Below, in pieces: positions 34,131-45,657 of a stretch of DNA of 64,000 nt (the first letter of the stretch is position 1; every line of letters begins with the position of its first letter). Under the pieces are notes generated by a model, which did not search any database, was not told the DNA's origin, and saw nothing but the letters and a program-made list of their open reading frames with translations. The stretch covers positions 2,046,058 to 2,110,057 of the forward strand of contig JACMZG010001914.1 in the NCBI GenBank assembly GCA_018340805.1. The letters run 5' to 3'. The stretch comes from Microvelia longipes. Lineage: Eukaryota; Arthropoda; Insecta; Hemiptera; Veliidae. A program made the position numbers and the translations under genes.

Positions 34131-34356
34131 TAATAATAATAATGCCCGCTTTAGGGCCTTTCGGCCCTTCAGGGTATTCGCCCTGCGGCAACTACCTCGG
34201 GTGGGTCACATCTACTATGCTCAAAGTAAAGATAAAGTTGGCGAAATCTTTTTACATCCAACATTCATAAAAACTGAGAGCATAGCCCGGGCTGTGAGCC
34301 CCGGACCTCCGGTGCCGAAATCCAGTACTATACGACCGCGGCTATGGAGGCAGATT
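34131..34356 (-). mobile_element. tRNA-derived SINE with ATT tail, copy 2
   Basis: On the minus strand: tRNA-like head GCCTCCATAGCCGCGGTCGT, a B-box-like GGGGCTCACAGCCC, a body with GGGCCGAAAGGCCC, and an (ATT)n tail. It is flanked by the 19-bp direct repeat TGACCAAAAAGTCAAATAA at 34112-34130 and 34357-34375. It inserted into the composite repeat. Confidence 0.85.
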
Positions 34357-34648
34357 TGACCAAAAAGTCAAATAACCATGGTAAATCATCGGACACTAAA
34401 ATTAGGGTCGATAAAAAATAAATTTTGTGTAAGGTGTTGTTTTCAATGTTTTTTGGAGCGCTAAATCGATAAAAACCTGTCTAAAGCCGATACGACCACT
34501 TAAAGTGACCAAATAGTCGAAAAAACGGTAGTCAATTTCCGGAAAACCTAAAATACGGGAAGATTCGTTTACGATGTTTTTGGCATTTGAGATGAAAATG
34601 GACATGACTCGATTCGAGCACTTAAAGTACTCAAAGCCAGGGTACCTG

Positions 34649-34659
34649 GGTTCGAATCC
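34649..34659 (+). promoter_or_regulatory. B-box-like element in the composite repeat, second copy
   Basis: GGTTCGAATCC matches the polymerase III B-box consensus exactly and is followed, as at 14859, by GGACGATAAT and the fold-back. Confidence 0.45.
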
Positions 34660-34720
34660 TGGTAAGGACGATAATTTTTTATCGTTTTATTTACGTTATA
34701 TAAGTTTATTACTATAAAAT

Positions 34721-35163
34721 AATTCTAGCGCGGTGGTCCTCATGACGGCGAATTTCCTTTGGAATGCGTGTTTCCGTGCTGAACAACCCATCTCTTGCTT
34801 AAAGTTCCGGTTTATTCTTTATTACCTAATCATTTACTCAATTGTCAAGCACTTCTCGTTACTCATTTTGTCTGTATTTTCCAAAGGAAATGCGCTAAAA
34901 CCTTTATAGATGAAAACTGAGATTTAAACTAGTGCAAATAATAGTGCGCACTACCAATTTCAGAGGCACAGTTTTGTATAACTAACTGGATTATTATGCG
35001 CATTTCCTTTGAAAATGAGCTACGAGCAGTGCTTGATGATTGAGTAACTGCTTAGGATATAAAACATAATTCGGAACCTTAAGTGAGAACTGGGCTGTCA
35101 AGCACGGAATAAAGCATCTTATATAAAATTTATTTGTAATGCAGTCCATCGCGCCAGAATTTT
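34721..35163. mobile_element. Fold-back element, diverged full-length copy
   Basis: Starts AATTCTAGCGCGGTGGTCC and ends CCATCGCGCCAGAATTTT. The centre keeps CCAAAGGAAATGCGC and GCGCATTTCCTTTG. Arms are diverged relative to 14931-15588 and lack its internal duplication, so this is closer to a single-unit ancestor. Confidence 0.7.
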
Positions 35164-36303
35164 ATTCCTTTCAGTACTTCTAATGAATAATATCAACACA
35201 TTTCATAAGTGTATTTTGTATTGTATATGTCTTGTTAGTATTACACATTTTTACAGTAAATAGAACTTATTTTGACTGATAGAAGTCACTTTTTCCATCG
35301 AATTTAAGTTTCGCTCCGATAAATTTATTATGTTTTTACAAATACCTCATTAACAAAAATTAAATAGCTATGGAATTTGCCTACTTACTTTCTTTATGTG
35401 TTAGTCAATCTGTATATTAAGCGGCCACTATATTATTCGAAATAATAAAAACCTAAATATTTATTTAATGTTATTAATAGAAATTTATGATATTAATTTC
35501 TCAGATTTTTTTTCTTTTCAGACTTTAAGGCACCGATTTTTATCTTATTTCACATAAAAAACCAAACGTAAACGGTTCGATTCACTTTCAATCTAGATGA
35601 CAAGTAATCTTTCTAAATCTACTCAATGAAACTGAAAATGTTGTGAGCACGAGTTCCATTATCTAAATATAACATGAATAGCCATGTATAGGAGCAACAT
35701 GAATTAACAGACACATAACTCATTCTGTCCAAAATATGTAAGAGACACGCTTCGACACTCCGTCTGGTCATTAAGGGACAAAACCTTTTTGGAACAATCC
35801 CTACAAGAGTATTCCATCTGTTTACTTCCTCGGTACCGAAATCCGTTCAGAACATGTTACCTTTTTACACATTTAAAACGTTTAATGTCAAAATGAACAT
35901 GTTGATGTGACAAATTTAAGGTCTACAAGCGCCATGACTTTATTTAATGCGTTTTTTTTTATATTTTCCTTTTAAGAATATGTCTGACTAATTGTTTTAT
36001 TTTGTTTTCAAGTTCTTATGAGTGCTTCTTGGATATAAAATTCTTGTTTCCGGGCGTACGATTTTATTAAAGAAACTTTTTGTCGGGCCCAGCTTTCAAA
36101 TAAGACGTGTGTAGAAACAGTAACATCCTATTTAACATCTGCTATTAGTCGAAAAGAAAACATTGAAAAAAAAAGTTGACAAATTGTGATAGTATTTATA
36201 CTAGTTTTTGTTCCCTAAATATTTCCTATTTTGTCCCTTTTACAACCAAAATGTTTGTTCTCTAGGATTTTTATTAGTTAAATGCCTGTTGAGAACGGAA
36301 TCT
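35164..36303. other. AT-rich stretch without a recognisable gene
   Basis: No coding frame, tandem repeat or inverted repeat of note was seen. Confidence 0.45.
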
Positions 36304-36556
36304 ATATTTAATTAATTCAACAACTCAAATACTGGATCTGAATGGACAAATGCTATTAAGCTAAATATCAAACATACCCCCTCGCGATGTACCAACATGT
36401 GGCGCCCAGTCCATAGGAAAGTTAGAACCCTTCTATCGCAGATGCAAGAGAGACACCTGCTCAGGTGATAGGTATTTGTCCAAATAAAATGCTTCTTGTA
36501 ACTCGTCACCTCAGTGTCAAACATAAAATCATTACTTAATAATGCAAAAGAGTATA

Positions 36557-36590
36557 CTTGCTATGATGGACTTTAGCCCATCATAGCAAG
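36557..36590. repeat. Perfect short hairpin
   Basis: 13-bp arms CTTGCTATGATGG / CCATCATAGCAAG around an 8-base loop. The paralogue at 49790 has only the first arm, so the second arm looks like a local inverted copy. Confidence 0.7.
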
Positions 36591-37020
36591 AATATTAAAT
36601 CATTGATTTGCGCGGCTCCAGCTAAGCTGACATTATTGCTCGCTAAGAAAATTGTAGAGACGCTTAAGTAATAGACCCGTCAGATATGAGAGCAATAATT
36701 TAGATAAAGCCATATAAGTCTCTCAAGACGACAAATGTCTTAGTTCCTATCAAAAGAAAATTCTAAAAATCATGGTCTACGGAATTATAATTAGTCCTTT
36801 AACACTGACTTTGGTTCGGTTCTAGATCAAGGTTCTGTTCCAGGCACTGTACTTACTTCAGATCTTTTGAATGAATTAGGAATATAAAATAGGGAATTGA
36901 TAAGAATTTCCGAATCTATTATTTTAAATTCGCTGGGAATTTTTAATTTTCACTTTTTTATTTAATAATTTCTTGACTTTTTTATATTTATAAAATAAAT
37001 CTTGTCAAAATGCAATAGCA

Positions 37021-37027
37021 AATATAT

Positions 37028-37079
<52 letters not shown>

Positions 37080-37089
37080 TATATATAAT

Positions 37090-37128
<39 letters not shown>

Positions 37129-37135
37129 ATATAAT
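37021..37135. repeat. AT microsatellite
   Basis: Alternating AT with AAT interruptions, inside the R2-like 3' UTR copy. Confidence 0.95.
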
Positions 37136-37205
37136 AGTAAGTAGCAAGTTATTATAAATAAGATGCTGCATAATTGTTAATATTATGTTTCTCTTATAAT
37201 AAAAT

Positions 37206-39039
37206 ATAAGAACTAACTAAGACACAGATAAGGAGTCTCGGAGAAGAATTCTTCTTACTATTCAGCACTAGTGCCGAATGTAAGAAAAATTTTATACCAT
37301 GAATGTAATGACGTAGTTTTGGTGCATGTTGACAGACATATAAAATCAATACTACGTATTAATCGTAAATAAAATACTTTTCAATTCTTGTTCGACCTCA
37401 ATAATCAACAATTTTTATTAAGTTTCAAACAATGTTTTACACTCTTGTTTTAAATCTCTGACGTTAATAAGTTAGTATAAAAATAAATTGTTAAAAACCG
37501 AACGAAAATAAAATAAAAATGAAAGAAAAATATAATGATTAACGATAACGTTGGAAAAGTAAGAAAAACTCGGAACGAGCCAAGTGAGAAAATCATTGAG
37601 CCGGGAAACCGTTAGCCCGTTACACTCGCGAGCTTAAATATAATAAACATCATTGTTTACTTGTCGCCTTAGTCTTCTCTTATTTATACATTATATTATA
37701 TTTCTAGAAATATTATTTAACAAGTTCATTAGAAATTTTAATAAATTAACGCGATGACTTTTAGTCAGGGCTAAAATACCATTCATTATATTTATGAATG
37801 ACGCGAGGAGTATCAAATTTAAAGGGGCGAGTTAATATTGTAAGGTAAAAATAATAGATTATGTAACTAGAATGTAAAGTGGCATTTTATAGCTGTGGGA
37901 ATTTGTTTATGGATGACCATAGTGATTCAACATGTAATTACCAAAGAAATAAAACAAATTTGTAGCCAAGTTAAAAATTGTATCTACTTACGGCTGCAAT
38001 ATTGCTCATTACCGAACTGTTTTTAAGCTGCAAAATGTCATTTTGCCTACACTGTCAACAAAATATTTAAAAACAGTACGGGAAAATGGCTTGGTAATAC
38101 AAAACCTCCTAGGGAGTTATGGTACATTTAAATATAATGGTAAAAAAGTCAAAACTCCCAACGAGGAGAAATGAAATTATATGAGGTAATAATGTTGCAG
38201 GTTATTAAGTAAATTTTAGTGTTTTTTACTTTGTCAGCAATGATCCTTTAAGTTTGTTTTTAATTTTTTTTATAATATATTACGGTATAATTATTATTAT
38301 AATTACATGTATTAATTTTTTTACACAAAACATAATTTTGTGTTTTTTATTCCCAAGGGAGTAAAAAGTAACTTTTTCTCCCTTGGGAGTGAAAAGTGCT
38401 TCTTTACTCTCTAAAAACTGACAACTCTCTAAAAAATAAACTTTACATTATACATTGTCTGGAGATAAAGGTAATTAAATATTAAAAAATGCACAGAGGA
38501 AAGTTTGTTGCCTTAAATATTACTATTACTAGAACTGGACTTTTTAGAAGTTTAGTCGTAAAAATTTGAAGTTTCATCAGTGTCTTTATTCTGGGTTAAA
38601 CTAAACCAAGTTGGACAACAAGTGCGTTTGTAATTCAAACATGACAGTGTAATTCACATCTTGTTTTACCCTTGCATGTAAATGTAGACAAACTGTTTAC
38701 GGTATTCGACATTTTTTATTTTATTTTTACATTGGTATAAAATGTTTATAATTTGTGTATGAAATGTTTTGATAGAAGTTATATGTTATGTGCGAATCTT
38801 TAAATACAAGGTTTGCTAATATTAATTAAATTGAGCGGTTAATTTTGAAATTCTTTTTGGTGGGCATTGCTTAACTTTTCATATTTTCGCGAGTGGTACG
38901 AGTTTTGGCCCTTCAAATATAATTTCTTATTGGTAATTTTACAACTTTAACCTTACGTTTTTAGGTTAATCGTAGTCTTCTGATTAAAAGTCTGAAAATT
39001 CTATATTTCCCTGACTACGACACTAATGAAATTTCACAT
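37206..39039. other. AT-rich stretch without a recognisable gene
   Basis: The only structure seen is an inverted pair CCCAAGGGAGTAAAAAGT / CTCCCTTGGGAGTGAAAAGT near 38350-38400, part palindrome and part direct repeat. Confidence 0.45.
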
Positions 39040-39180
39040 TCACTCAATAAAATCTAATCCCCACTCTGAAGCCTCTAAATCTTTACATCTCTTAGCTAAA
39101 TGTGTGAAATAGTTATTTGCCAGACCAAATACTTCGCTAATCACCATTATTGGCAAAGTCATTCCGGTGCCATAATTCTC
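39040..39180 (-). CDS. Possible terminal exon or protein fragment, unassigned
   Basis: A 46-codon minus-strand frame ending in TGA reads NYGTGMTLPIMVISEVFGLA and then NNYFTHLAKRCKDLEASEWG with an FIE end. Its composition looks protein-like rather than random in AT-rich DNA. An upstream TAA is immediately preceded by poor acceptor sequence (TTTAAGAG). I do not recognise the family. It could be a 3' exon, a mobile-element relic or chance. Confidence 0.2.
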   Translation of the reverse strand, partial: ENYGTGMTLPIMVISEVFGLANNYFTHLAKRCKDLEASEWGLDFIE

Positions 39181-40160
39181 TTAAATTATTTATAAAATTT
39201 TAATCAATTATCCCCATCTTCAAAAGATAATATTGCCAAGATTTTATAACAAAACTGTTATTCTAAAAATTTTATGTTAACTTTTTTATTTATTTATAAT
39301 CTTTATTTTTGTTTCATATTTATACTCATAACTTATGATTATATTACTATTTAATTATCTGTAAATGTTGTAAAATTACTATTTTTATTATCCTTTAACT
39401 ATTTGTTTTGTTTAAATTAAATTTGTATTTTTATTTAAAATTAATTATATTTTTTGATTTTTATTGTCTGTTTTTATAAGAATTAAAATGATTTTTTTAT
39501 ATTAGTATGTATTTTTATATAAATTTTTATTATATTACATAGCTATGGGTCTGTAGTATCCGTTATGGGTTAAGATGGTTTCTTTATTTTCCGTACTCAA
39601 TTAATTTATTTTTGTATAATTTTTATTACCAACTATTTGTATCAGTACTAATTTGGTCGATTTAAATTAATTCCGGTTAATTGTTAATAGGTTTTTCTTC
39701 AGTGTAACTAATCGGAAATTAGTTCGCTGGAAATATCAGTACGAGGTAGTTAATTAGTTCGGAGCTCTAGATTCTTCTCGGTAGGATTTTTATAAATCAT
39801 AAAATTATTTTTCTAAAAGAAGATTGAAGCGCATTATATGTTCTCCGTGAACCATCTGGTCTTGTATTTATGAATTATGATTGTTTGGACACATTTTCGT
39901 AAAAGAACAATGGATAAGATAAAAATAAATGTAAATTTTTATTAATTCCTTGAATTTTTTTAAAATTATTAATAACAATACCAAACAAGTAGTGTTATGG
40001 GTATCTCAGGTAATGGGGTACCACAGGTAATGAAGTATCTTTGTAATATGGGTTGTAAATAAAGAATATGTCTTGATAGAGAAAAAACTCATACTGAAGC
40101 ATTCAGAATATCGCCTAAAGTAATATATAAAGGAATCTTGTTATATAAAATCTTGATATA
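39181..40160. other. AT-rich stretch without a recognisable gene
   Basis: The T-rich run from 39280 to 39540 resembles a LINE 3' UTR in style but has no diagnostic match. Confidence 0.4.
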
Positions 40161-40165
40161 GTCAT

Positions 40166-41774
40166 GATAGTAAAGGCACAAATCTCTTATAGTAAAGGCA
40201 CAATCTTTGTTATAGTATCTTTGTTATAGTAAAGGCACACATTGTTATAGTAAAGGCACAAATCTTTGTATAGTAAAGGCACAAATCTATGTATAGTAAA
40301 GGCACAAATCTTTGTTATAGTAAGGCACAAATCTTTGTTATAGTAAAGGCAACATCTTGTTTTAGTAAGGCACAAATCTTTGTTATAGTAAAGGAACAAA
40401 TCTATGTTATAGTAAAGGCACAAATCTTTGTTATAGTAAAGGCACAAATCTTGTTATAGTAAAGGCACAAATCTTTGTATAGTAAAGGCACAATCTTTGT
40501 TATAGTCAAATCTATGTTATAGTAAAGGCACAAATTTTGTTATAGTAAAGGCACAAATCTTTGTTATAGTAAAGGCACAAATCTTTGTTATAGTAAAGGC
40601 ACAAATCTTTGTTATAGTAAAGGCACAAATCTTTGTTATCGTAAAGGAACAAATCTATGTTATAGTAAAGGCACAAATCTTTGTTATAGTAAAGGCACAA
40701 ATCTTTGTTATCGTAAAGGCACAAATCCGTTATAGTAAAAGGCACAAATCTTTGTTATAGTAAAGGCACAAATCTTTGTTATAGATATAGTAAAGGCACA
40801 AATCTTTGTTATAGTAAAGGCACAAATCTTTGTTATAGTAAGGCACAAATCTTGTTATAGTAAAGGCACAAATCTATTTTTATAGTAAAGGCACAAATCT
40901 TTGTTATGTAAAGGCGTTTATAGTAAGGCACAATCTTTGTTATAGTAGGCACAAATCTTTGTTATTAAAGGCACAAATCCGTTATAGTAAAGGCACAAAT
41001 TTTGTATAGTAAAGCACAATCTTTGTTATCTTTGTTATAGTAAAGGCACAAATCTTGTTATAGTAAGGCACAAATCTTTGTTATAGTAAAGGCACAAATC
41101 TGTTATAGTAAAGGCACAAATCTTTTGTTATAGTAAAGGCACAAATCTTTGTTATAGTAAAGGCACAAATCTTATTGTTTATAGTAAAGGCACAAATCTT
41201 TGTTATAGTAAAGGCACAAATCTTGTTATAGTAAAGGCAAAGCAAATCTTTGTTATAGGGCACAATCTTTGTTATAGTTCCGTTATAGTAAAGGTTATAG
41301 TAAAGGCACAAATCTTTGTTATAGTAAAGGCACAAATCTTTGTTATAGTAAAGGCACAAATCTTTGTTATAGTAAAGGCACAAATCCGTTATAGTAAAGG
41401 CACAAATCTTTGTTATAGTAAAGGCACAAATCTTTGTTATAGTAAAGGCACAAATCTTTGTTATAGTAAAGGCACAAATCTTTGTTATAGTAAAGGCACA
41501 AATCTTTGTTATTGTAAAGGTTATAAGTAAAGGCACAAATCTTTGTTATAGTAAAAGGCACAATCTTTGTTATAGTAAAGCACAAATCACCCGTTATAGT
41601 AAAGGCACAAATCAAACAAATCTTTGTTATAGTAAAGGCACAAATCCACAAATCTTTTGTTATAGTAAAGGCACAAATCTTTGTTAAAGTAAAGGCACAA
41701 ATCTTGTTATAGTAAAGGCAAATCTTTGTTATAGTAAAGGCACAAATCTTTGTTATTGTAAAGGCACAAATCGC
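40166..41774. repeat. Satellite array, 24-bp unit
   Basis: Roughly 65 copies of CACAAATCTTTGTTATAGTA plus AAGG. Because 24 is divisible by three, the minus strand stays open in every frame for long runs, giving repeating LCLYYNKD or ICAFTITK octapeptides. Many units lose or gain one base. No gene. Confidence 0.95.
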
Positions 41775-41884
41775 AATTTTTATAACTAAGATTAAAAGAT
41801 TATGGTCTAATTTATTGTTTGCAAACATAAATTAAATAATTAACAGCATTAAAATCTTCAAAGAAACCAGTTGAAGGTAATTCC

Positions 41885-42320
41885 TGTAAATGACATGCGT
41901 AGTTGATGCACTAGATTGTAAACATACGCAGTTAATGCGCTAGATTGTAAGCATACGCAGTTAATGCACTAGATTGTAAGCATACGCAGTTGATGCACAA
42001 GATTGTACAAATACGCAGTTGATGCACTAGATTGTAAGCATACGCAGTTGATGCACAAGATTGTACAAATACGCAGATGATGCACTAGATTGTAAGCATA
42101 CGCAGTTAATGTACTAGATTGTAACCATGCCCAGTTAATGCACTAGATTGTAACCATACGCAGTTAAGTACTAGATTGTAACAGTTAATGTACTAGATTG
42201 TAACCATACGCAGTTAATGTACTAGATTGTAAGCATATGCAGTTAATGTACTAGATTGTAACCATGCCCAGTTAATGAACTAGATTAAAGCATGTGCAGT
42301 AGGCCTACACGCAAGCAGTT
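41885..42320. repeat. Satellite array, 29-bp unit
   Basis: About 15 copies of GCAGTTAATGCACTAGATTG plus TAAGCATAC, with GCAGTTGATG and TACAAATAC variants alternating in the first half (42000-42070). Confidence 0.9.
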
Positions 42321-42324
42321 AAAT

Positions 42325-42928
42325 GCGTTTGACATTATATTTTGGATAGATTCTCCTCTATCCTTAGATCAGAGGGCAGTAGTTTTGGATAGATTCTCCT
42401 TTATCCTTATATCAGGGGGCAGTAGTTTTGGATAGATTGTCCTCTATCCTTACATAGGCATAGGATAGTCCTCTATCCTTAATCATGGGGCACTAGTTTT
42501 GTATAGATTCTCCTCTATCCTTACATCATGGGGCACTAGTTTTGTATAGATTCTCCTCTATCCTTAAATCATGGGGCACTAGTTTTGTATAGATTCTCCT
42601 CTATCCTTACATCATGGGGCAGTAGGTATATTCTCCTCTATCCTTACATCATGGGGGCACTAGTTTGTATAGATTCTCCTCTATCCTTACATCATGGGGC
42701 ACTAGTTTGTATAGATTCTCCTCTATCCTTAATCATGGGGCACTAGTTTTGTATAGTCATACCTATCCTTACATCATGGGGCACTAGTTTTTTGTATAGA
42801 TTCTCCTCTATCCTTACATCATGGGGCACTAGTTTGTATAGATTCTCCTCTATCTTATCATCACGCTATCCTCAGGGCACTAGTTTGTATAGATTCTCCT
42901 CTATCCTTACATCATGGGGCAGTAGTTT
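42325..42928. repeat. Satellite array, about 43-bp unit
   Basis: About 14 copies of a unit containing TAGATTCTCCTCTATCCTTA and CATGGGGCACTAGTTTTGTA. The first three units carry AGAGGGCAGTAG or AGGGGGCAGTAG variants. Confidence 0.9.
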
Positions 42929-43141
42929 TGAGGTTTTTTCTTCAGATGTTTTTTAACGTCTGATTTTTTATTTTACTTCGCTCATACCAGGAACAAAAAC
43001 ATTTAAAGTATGCCAACATTAAATCATAAAAAATAAGAATTTAATGGCCTTTTCCATTAAGCAGAGTTTAGTGTTTCATCAATAACAATAAAAAAAATGA
43101 ATCAGATTTTTGCTCCCAAAAGTTTTCTGAAGCATTTGTAA

Positions 43142-43480
43142 GTGGTAGCGCATGTACTTACTTACTTACGATATGAGGAAATGTTTATAAACGGGCTGCT
43201 TATTATTAAACTTAACTTTTTTTTATTAGCTAAGTGTAACGAGCTTTTTAGCCTTTTAGTACTTCAAGTTCCATTGGAAATAGCACTTTTTAATTTTAAA
43301 CATCTCGAGAACTATGCATGCCACAGTTTTGGCATACTTCAAGGTTGCCAAATCTGCAAGTCTATAATAGAACACTTCAAACTAGCTCTACACAAATGTT
43401 ATGTCATTATGTTTTCTCGTCAAGACATAAAATATTTTGTTAAAGCTTTAAGTAGTGTGAATCGTGCAGATATTAAGTAA
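43142..43480 (+). CDS. Unassigned open frame, possibly an exon
   Basis: A 112-codon open frame without an early ATG (first ATG near 43154 or 43181). The second half (YACHSFGILQGCQICKSIIE, HFKLALHKCYVIMFSRQDIK) looks protein-like with four Cys. A TTTTTTTTATTAG tract at 43219-43231 could be an acceptor. I do not recognise a domain. It sits just after the satellite cluster and has no visible neighbouring gene. Confidence 0.25.
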   Translation: MVAHVLTYLRYEEMFINGLLIIKLNFFLLAKCNELFSLLVLQVPLEIALFNFKHLENYACHSFGILQGCQICKSIIEHFKLALHKCYVIMFSRQDIKYFVKALSSVNRADIK

Positions 43481-43653
43481 ATTCGATTACCCTTTTGAAT
43501 GAACCTATAATATCTTGCCTCTATCTATCTTGCCTCTATCAATCTTGCGAAGCGAACCTGTTTATATATATATATAAACAGAAATAAATATATAGTTTTC
43601 ATGTAAAGCTGTGTTTTTATTCATAACCTTATCCCGAGATTGGTAGAGACGCG

Positions 43654-43654
<1 letters not shown>

Positions 43655-43709
<55 letters not shown>

Positions 43710-43718
43710 ATATATATA
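43655..43718. repeat. AT microsatellite
   Basis: Pure alternating TA with two TATT breaks, preceded by GGTAGAGACGCG. Confidence 0.95.
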
Positions 43719-43954
43719 CCTCCCCACCCCTACTACTACTACTATCCAACAGGGTATACAAAGATATGGGCATTACTCAATGTCGGAAATTTTAACCTTA
43801 GTTAAACTTAATATTCATTTAAGATTACATTAACAACTTAATGTTTTAGTTGAAAGCAATTGGGTAACGCTAGTGCATAGAGTAAGCTTAGTAGTAATGC
43901 TAGTGCTTATCAAAAGTTATCAATCATCAACTGAACATTAAAAACGTAAATTAT

Positions 43955-44030
43955 GGAGCAAAGAAGCTGGCATTTCAAAGGAAACACGCTCTGATTGCGA
44001 ACCTCCGCGTCAGATTTAGTCGGTTACTTC
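43955..44030. repeat. Fold-back arm fragment
   Basis: CATTTCAAAGGAAACACGCTCTG and GAACCTCCGCGTCAGA match pieces of the fold-back outer arm (ACACGCATCCAAAGGAAATT..GGACCACCGCGCCAGA). Confidence 0.4.
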
Positions 44031-44258
44031 AAGTGCACGTAAAATTGTTTTAGTATCCGAACTAAAATTTAAAAAAGTAATGCGTTGCATTAGAAACTCA
44101 CGTTAGTAGTTACATAAAATAAAATTAATAAGAAACAGGCTCGCTCCGCTCGCTAGTTTGCTTTAAATATATACGTGAAAGTATGCAAATTGAATGTAAG
44201 AAAATTTTCATAGACCATTAATAATGTCACAAACTTATATTTTCAGCAAAGCACAACT

Positions 44259-44560
44259 AGAGCTTATAATGTATTGTTGTACCAAGCTATGAGTCACTAG
44301 CATGTACTGTACACATTAGGAGCTAGGATGACAATAGACACACACATAGACTGACAACTAGTGCTTAGATTGTACTGTTGTACCAAGCTATCAGTACTGA
44401 CAACTTGATAAAAATTAGTTAGAAGGTCTTATAAAACACTTGGAATTTGGAATGGATAATTTAGTTGAAATAACGGAATTCGGATTAATAGTTCTACCAA
44501 ATTAATTTTTCTGTAGTCCTATGGTATAAATAATGATAAAGGTAAAAATAAAATAAATAA
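44259..44560. repeat. Dispersed module copy with internal duplication
   Basis: AGATTGTACTGTTGTACCAAG near 44366 repeats AATGTATTGTTGTACCAAGC near 44267; between them lies ACATTAGGAGCTAGGATGAC with a CACACA run. The 3' side, TCTTATAAAACACTTGG and GGTATAAATAATGATAAAGG, fits the end of the dispersed 700-bp repeat. Confidence 0.45.
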
Positions 44561-44744
44561 ATCTTTTATAGAAATAATATATTTGATTTTATTCACATTA
44601 TTATTTAGATTATTATACATGCGTTATGAATATAATTTGGAAAACTTATACAATGTAAATAAATTAAATTACAATTTATCATTTGTTTTAATTAAATTAA
44701 TTTTATAAACTAACGGTAGGAAATAATCCTTACATGTGTTCGAG

Positions 44745-44775
44745 CAGATCAACAAAATCCAGTTTTGTTGATCTG
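44745..44775. repeat. Perfect short hairpin
   Basis: 13-bp arms CAGATCAACAAAA / TTTTGTTGATCTG with the 5-base loop TCCAG. No flanking feature explains it. Confidence 0.6.
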
Positions 44776-44779
44776 TCGC

Positions 44780-45600
44780 CAGAATTTAAAAAACATGTTA
44801 AGTAATATTTAATAAAATCAGTCTGTTTAAGCATTACCTGCCTCGGGATTAAAAGTCCGCCTTGAAATACATGGGTTTTACTTTGTTGTCTAAGGCAGCT
44901 AAAACTTAATTTGTATGATTCTTTTTAATTCTGACTAATACGGTTTATTGCAATATTTAATGATTATAATTAAAAGACAATTAAAGTTTTAACATGGTTC
45001 ACAATCAATTTTTAAATCATTTAAATTTGTTATTATTTATTTAATAGTTTTGTGATGGTTCACTTAATAAAGACTTACTAGTTTATTCATTTATTGTTGT
45101 TATATTGAAATAAAAAAAAATATACATATTTTTTTAATAATTGAGTAGATAAAATATTGTATAGAACAATATTTATAAGATGTTTATTTCCCTAGGCTTT
45201 ACTTCGACAGTCAAATTGTAAATTACCTTCCTCGACTTTGCTTGAATGCGTACTTTTTATAGACTTCCCTCGCTATAAGAATTACAAAGAGGGAATTCTT
45301 TCTTTTATCGACTCAGGTGATAAATTTATAACTAGTCGTTTAATTTTAATTTTACTGCCTTGTTGAATAAATTCAAAGTTTTTATTTAATTTTTAACACA
45401 AAATGTGAAAAAGTTATAAGTAAACAAATGAAATGAAAATGACAGATAATCAAGAACGTTATTATTTTATTTGGAGAAGTAACTCGAGTGATGAGTTCCA
45501 TTTGCGATTTTTTAAACAAATTTACTGAAAGAATGAAAATGCCCCCGTTAACCTAATCAGGTTATCGTGGATCAGCAAAGGAACATCAGATGATAAAATA
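44780..45600. other. AT-rich stretch without a recognisable gene
   Basis: No supported frame or repeat structure was seen. Confidence 0.4.
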
Positions 45601-45606
45601 GAGCTT

Positions 45607-45657
45607 GCTAGTCTAGCCTAAAGTGCCTGTATATCAGGCACTTTAGGCTAGACTAGC
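45607..45657. repeat. Perfect 23-bp inverted repeat with 5-base loop
   Basis: GCTAGTCTAGCCTAAAGTGC plus CTG is followed by TATAT and then its exact complement, CAGGCACTTTAGGCTAGACT plus AGC. With no mismatches it stands out from the decayed repeats around it. Confidence 0.85.

Larger units (their letters stand above)
33641..34720. repeat. Composite repeat, second copy, with SINE insertion
   Basis: Begins with the reversed TGTCTGTTATCATCGCAGCT module (33699) and then TATCTTTCGAACGAATAAAT as at 14304. The 148-bp unit starts at 34059 and 34459; the extra distance between them is the SINE at 34131-34356. It ends with the B box and leads into the fold-back. Confidence 0.65.
36304..37205 (+). pseudogene. 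R2-like retrotransposon 3' fragment, copy 1
   Basis: 36320-36660 aligns with 49550-49870 (ATACTGGATCTGA, GTGGCGCCCAGTCC, CTTGTAACTCGTC, GTATACTTGCTATGATG), which encodes the zinc knuckle and nuclease region of an R2-like element. Here the frame has many stops. After an AT microsatellite (37021-37135), AGTAGCAAGTTATTATAAAT and ATTATGTTTCTCTTATAATA match the 3' UTR on both sides of the Polinton-type insertion at 50013-55562. Confidence 0.7.

Noticed and set aside
40187..41828. Long minus-strand frames with repeating Leu-Cys-Leu-Tyr-Tyr-Asn-Lys-Asp
   Set aside because: They are the translation of a 24-bp satellite, open in all frames because the unit length is divisible by three, with no start context or non-repeat domain.
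40166..42928. CRISPR-like periodic repeats
   Set aside because: Units are tandem without unique spacers, and the window is clearly eukaryotic.
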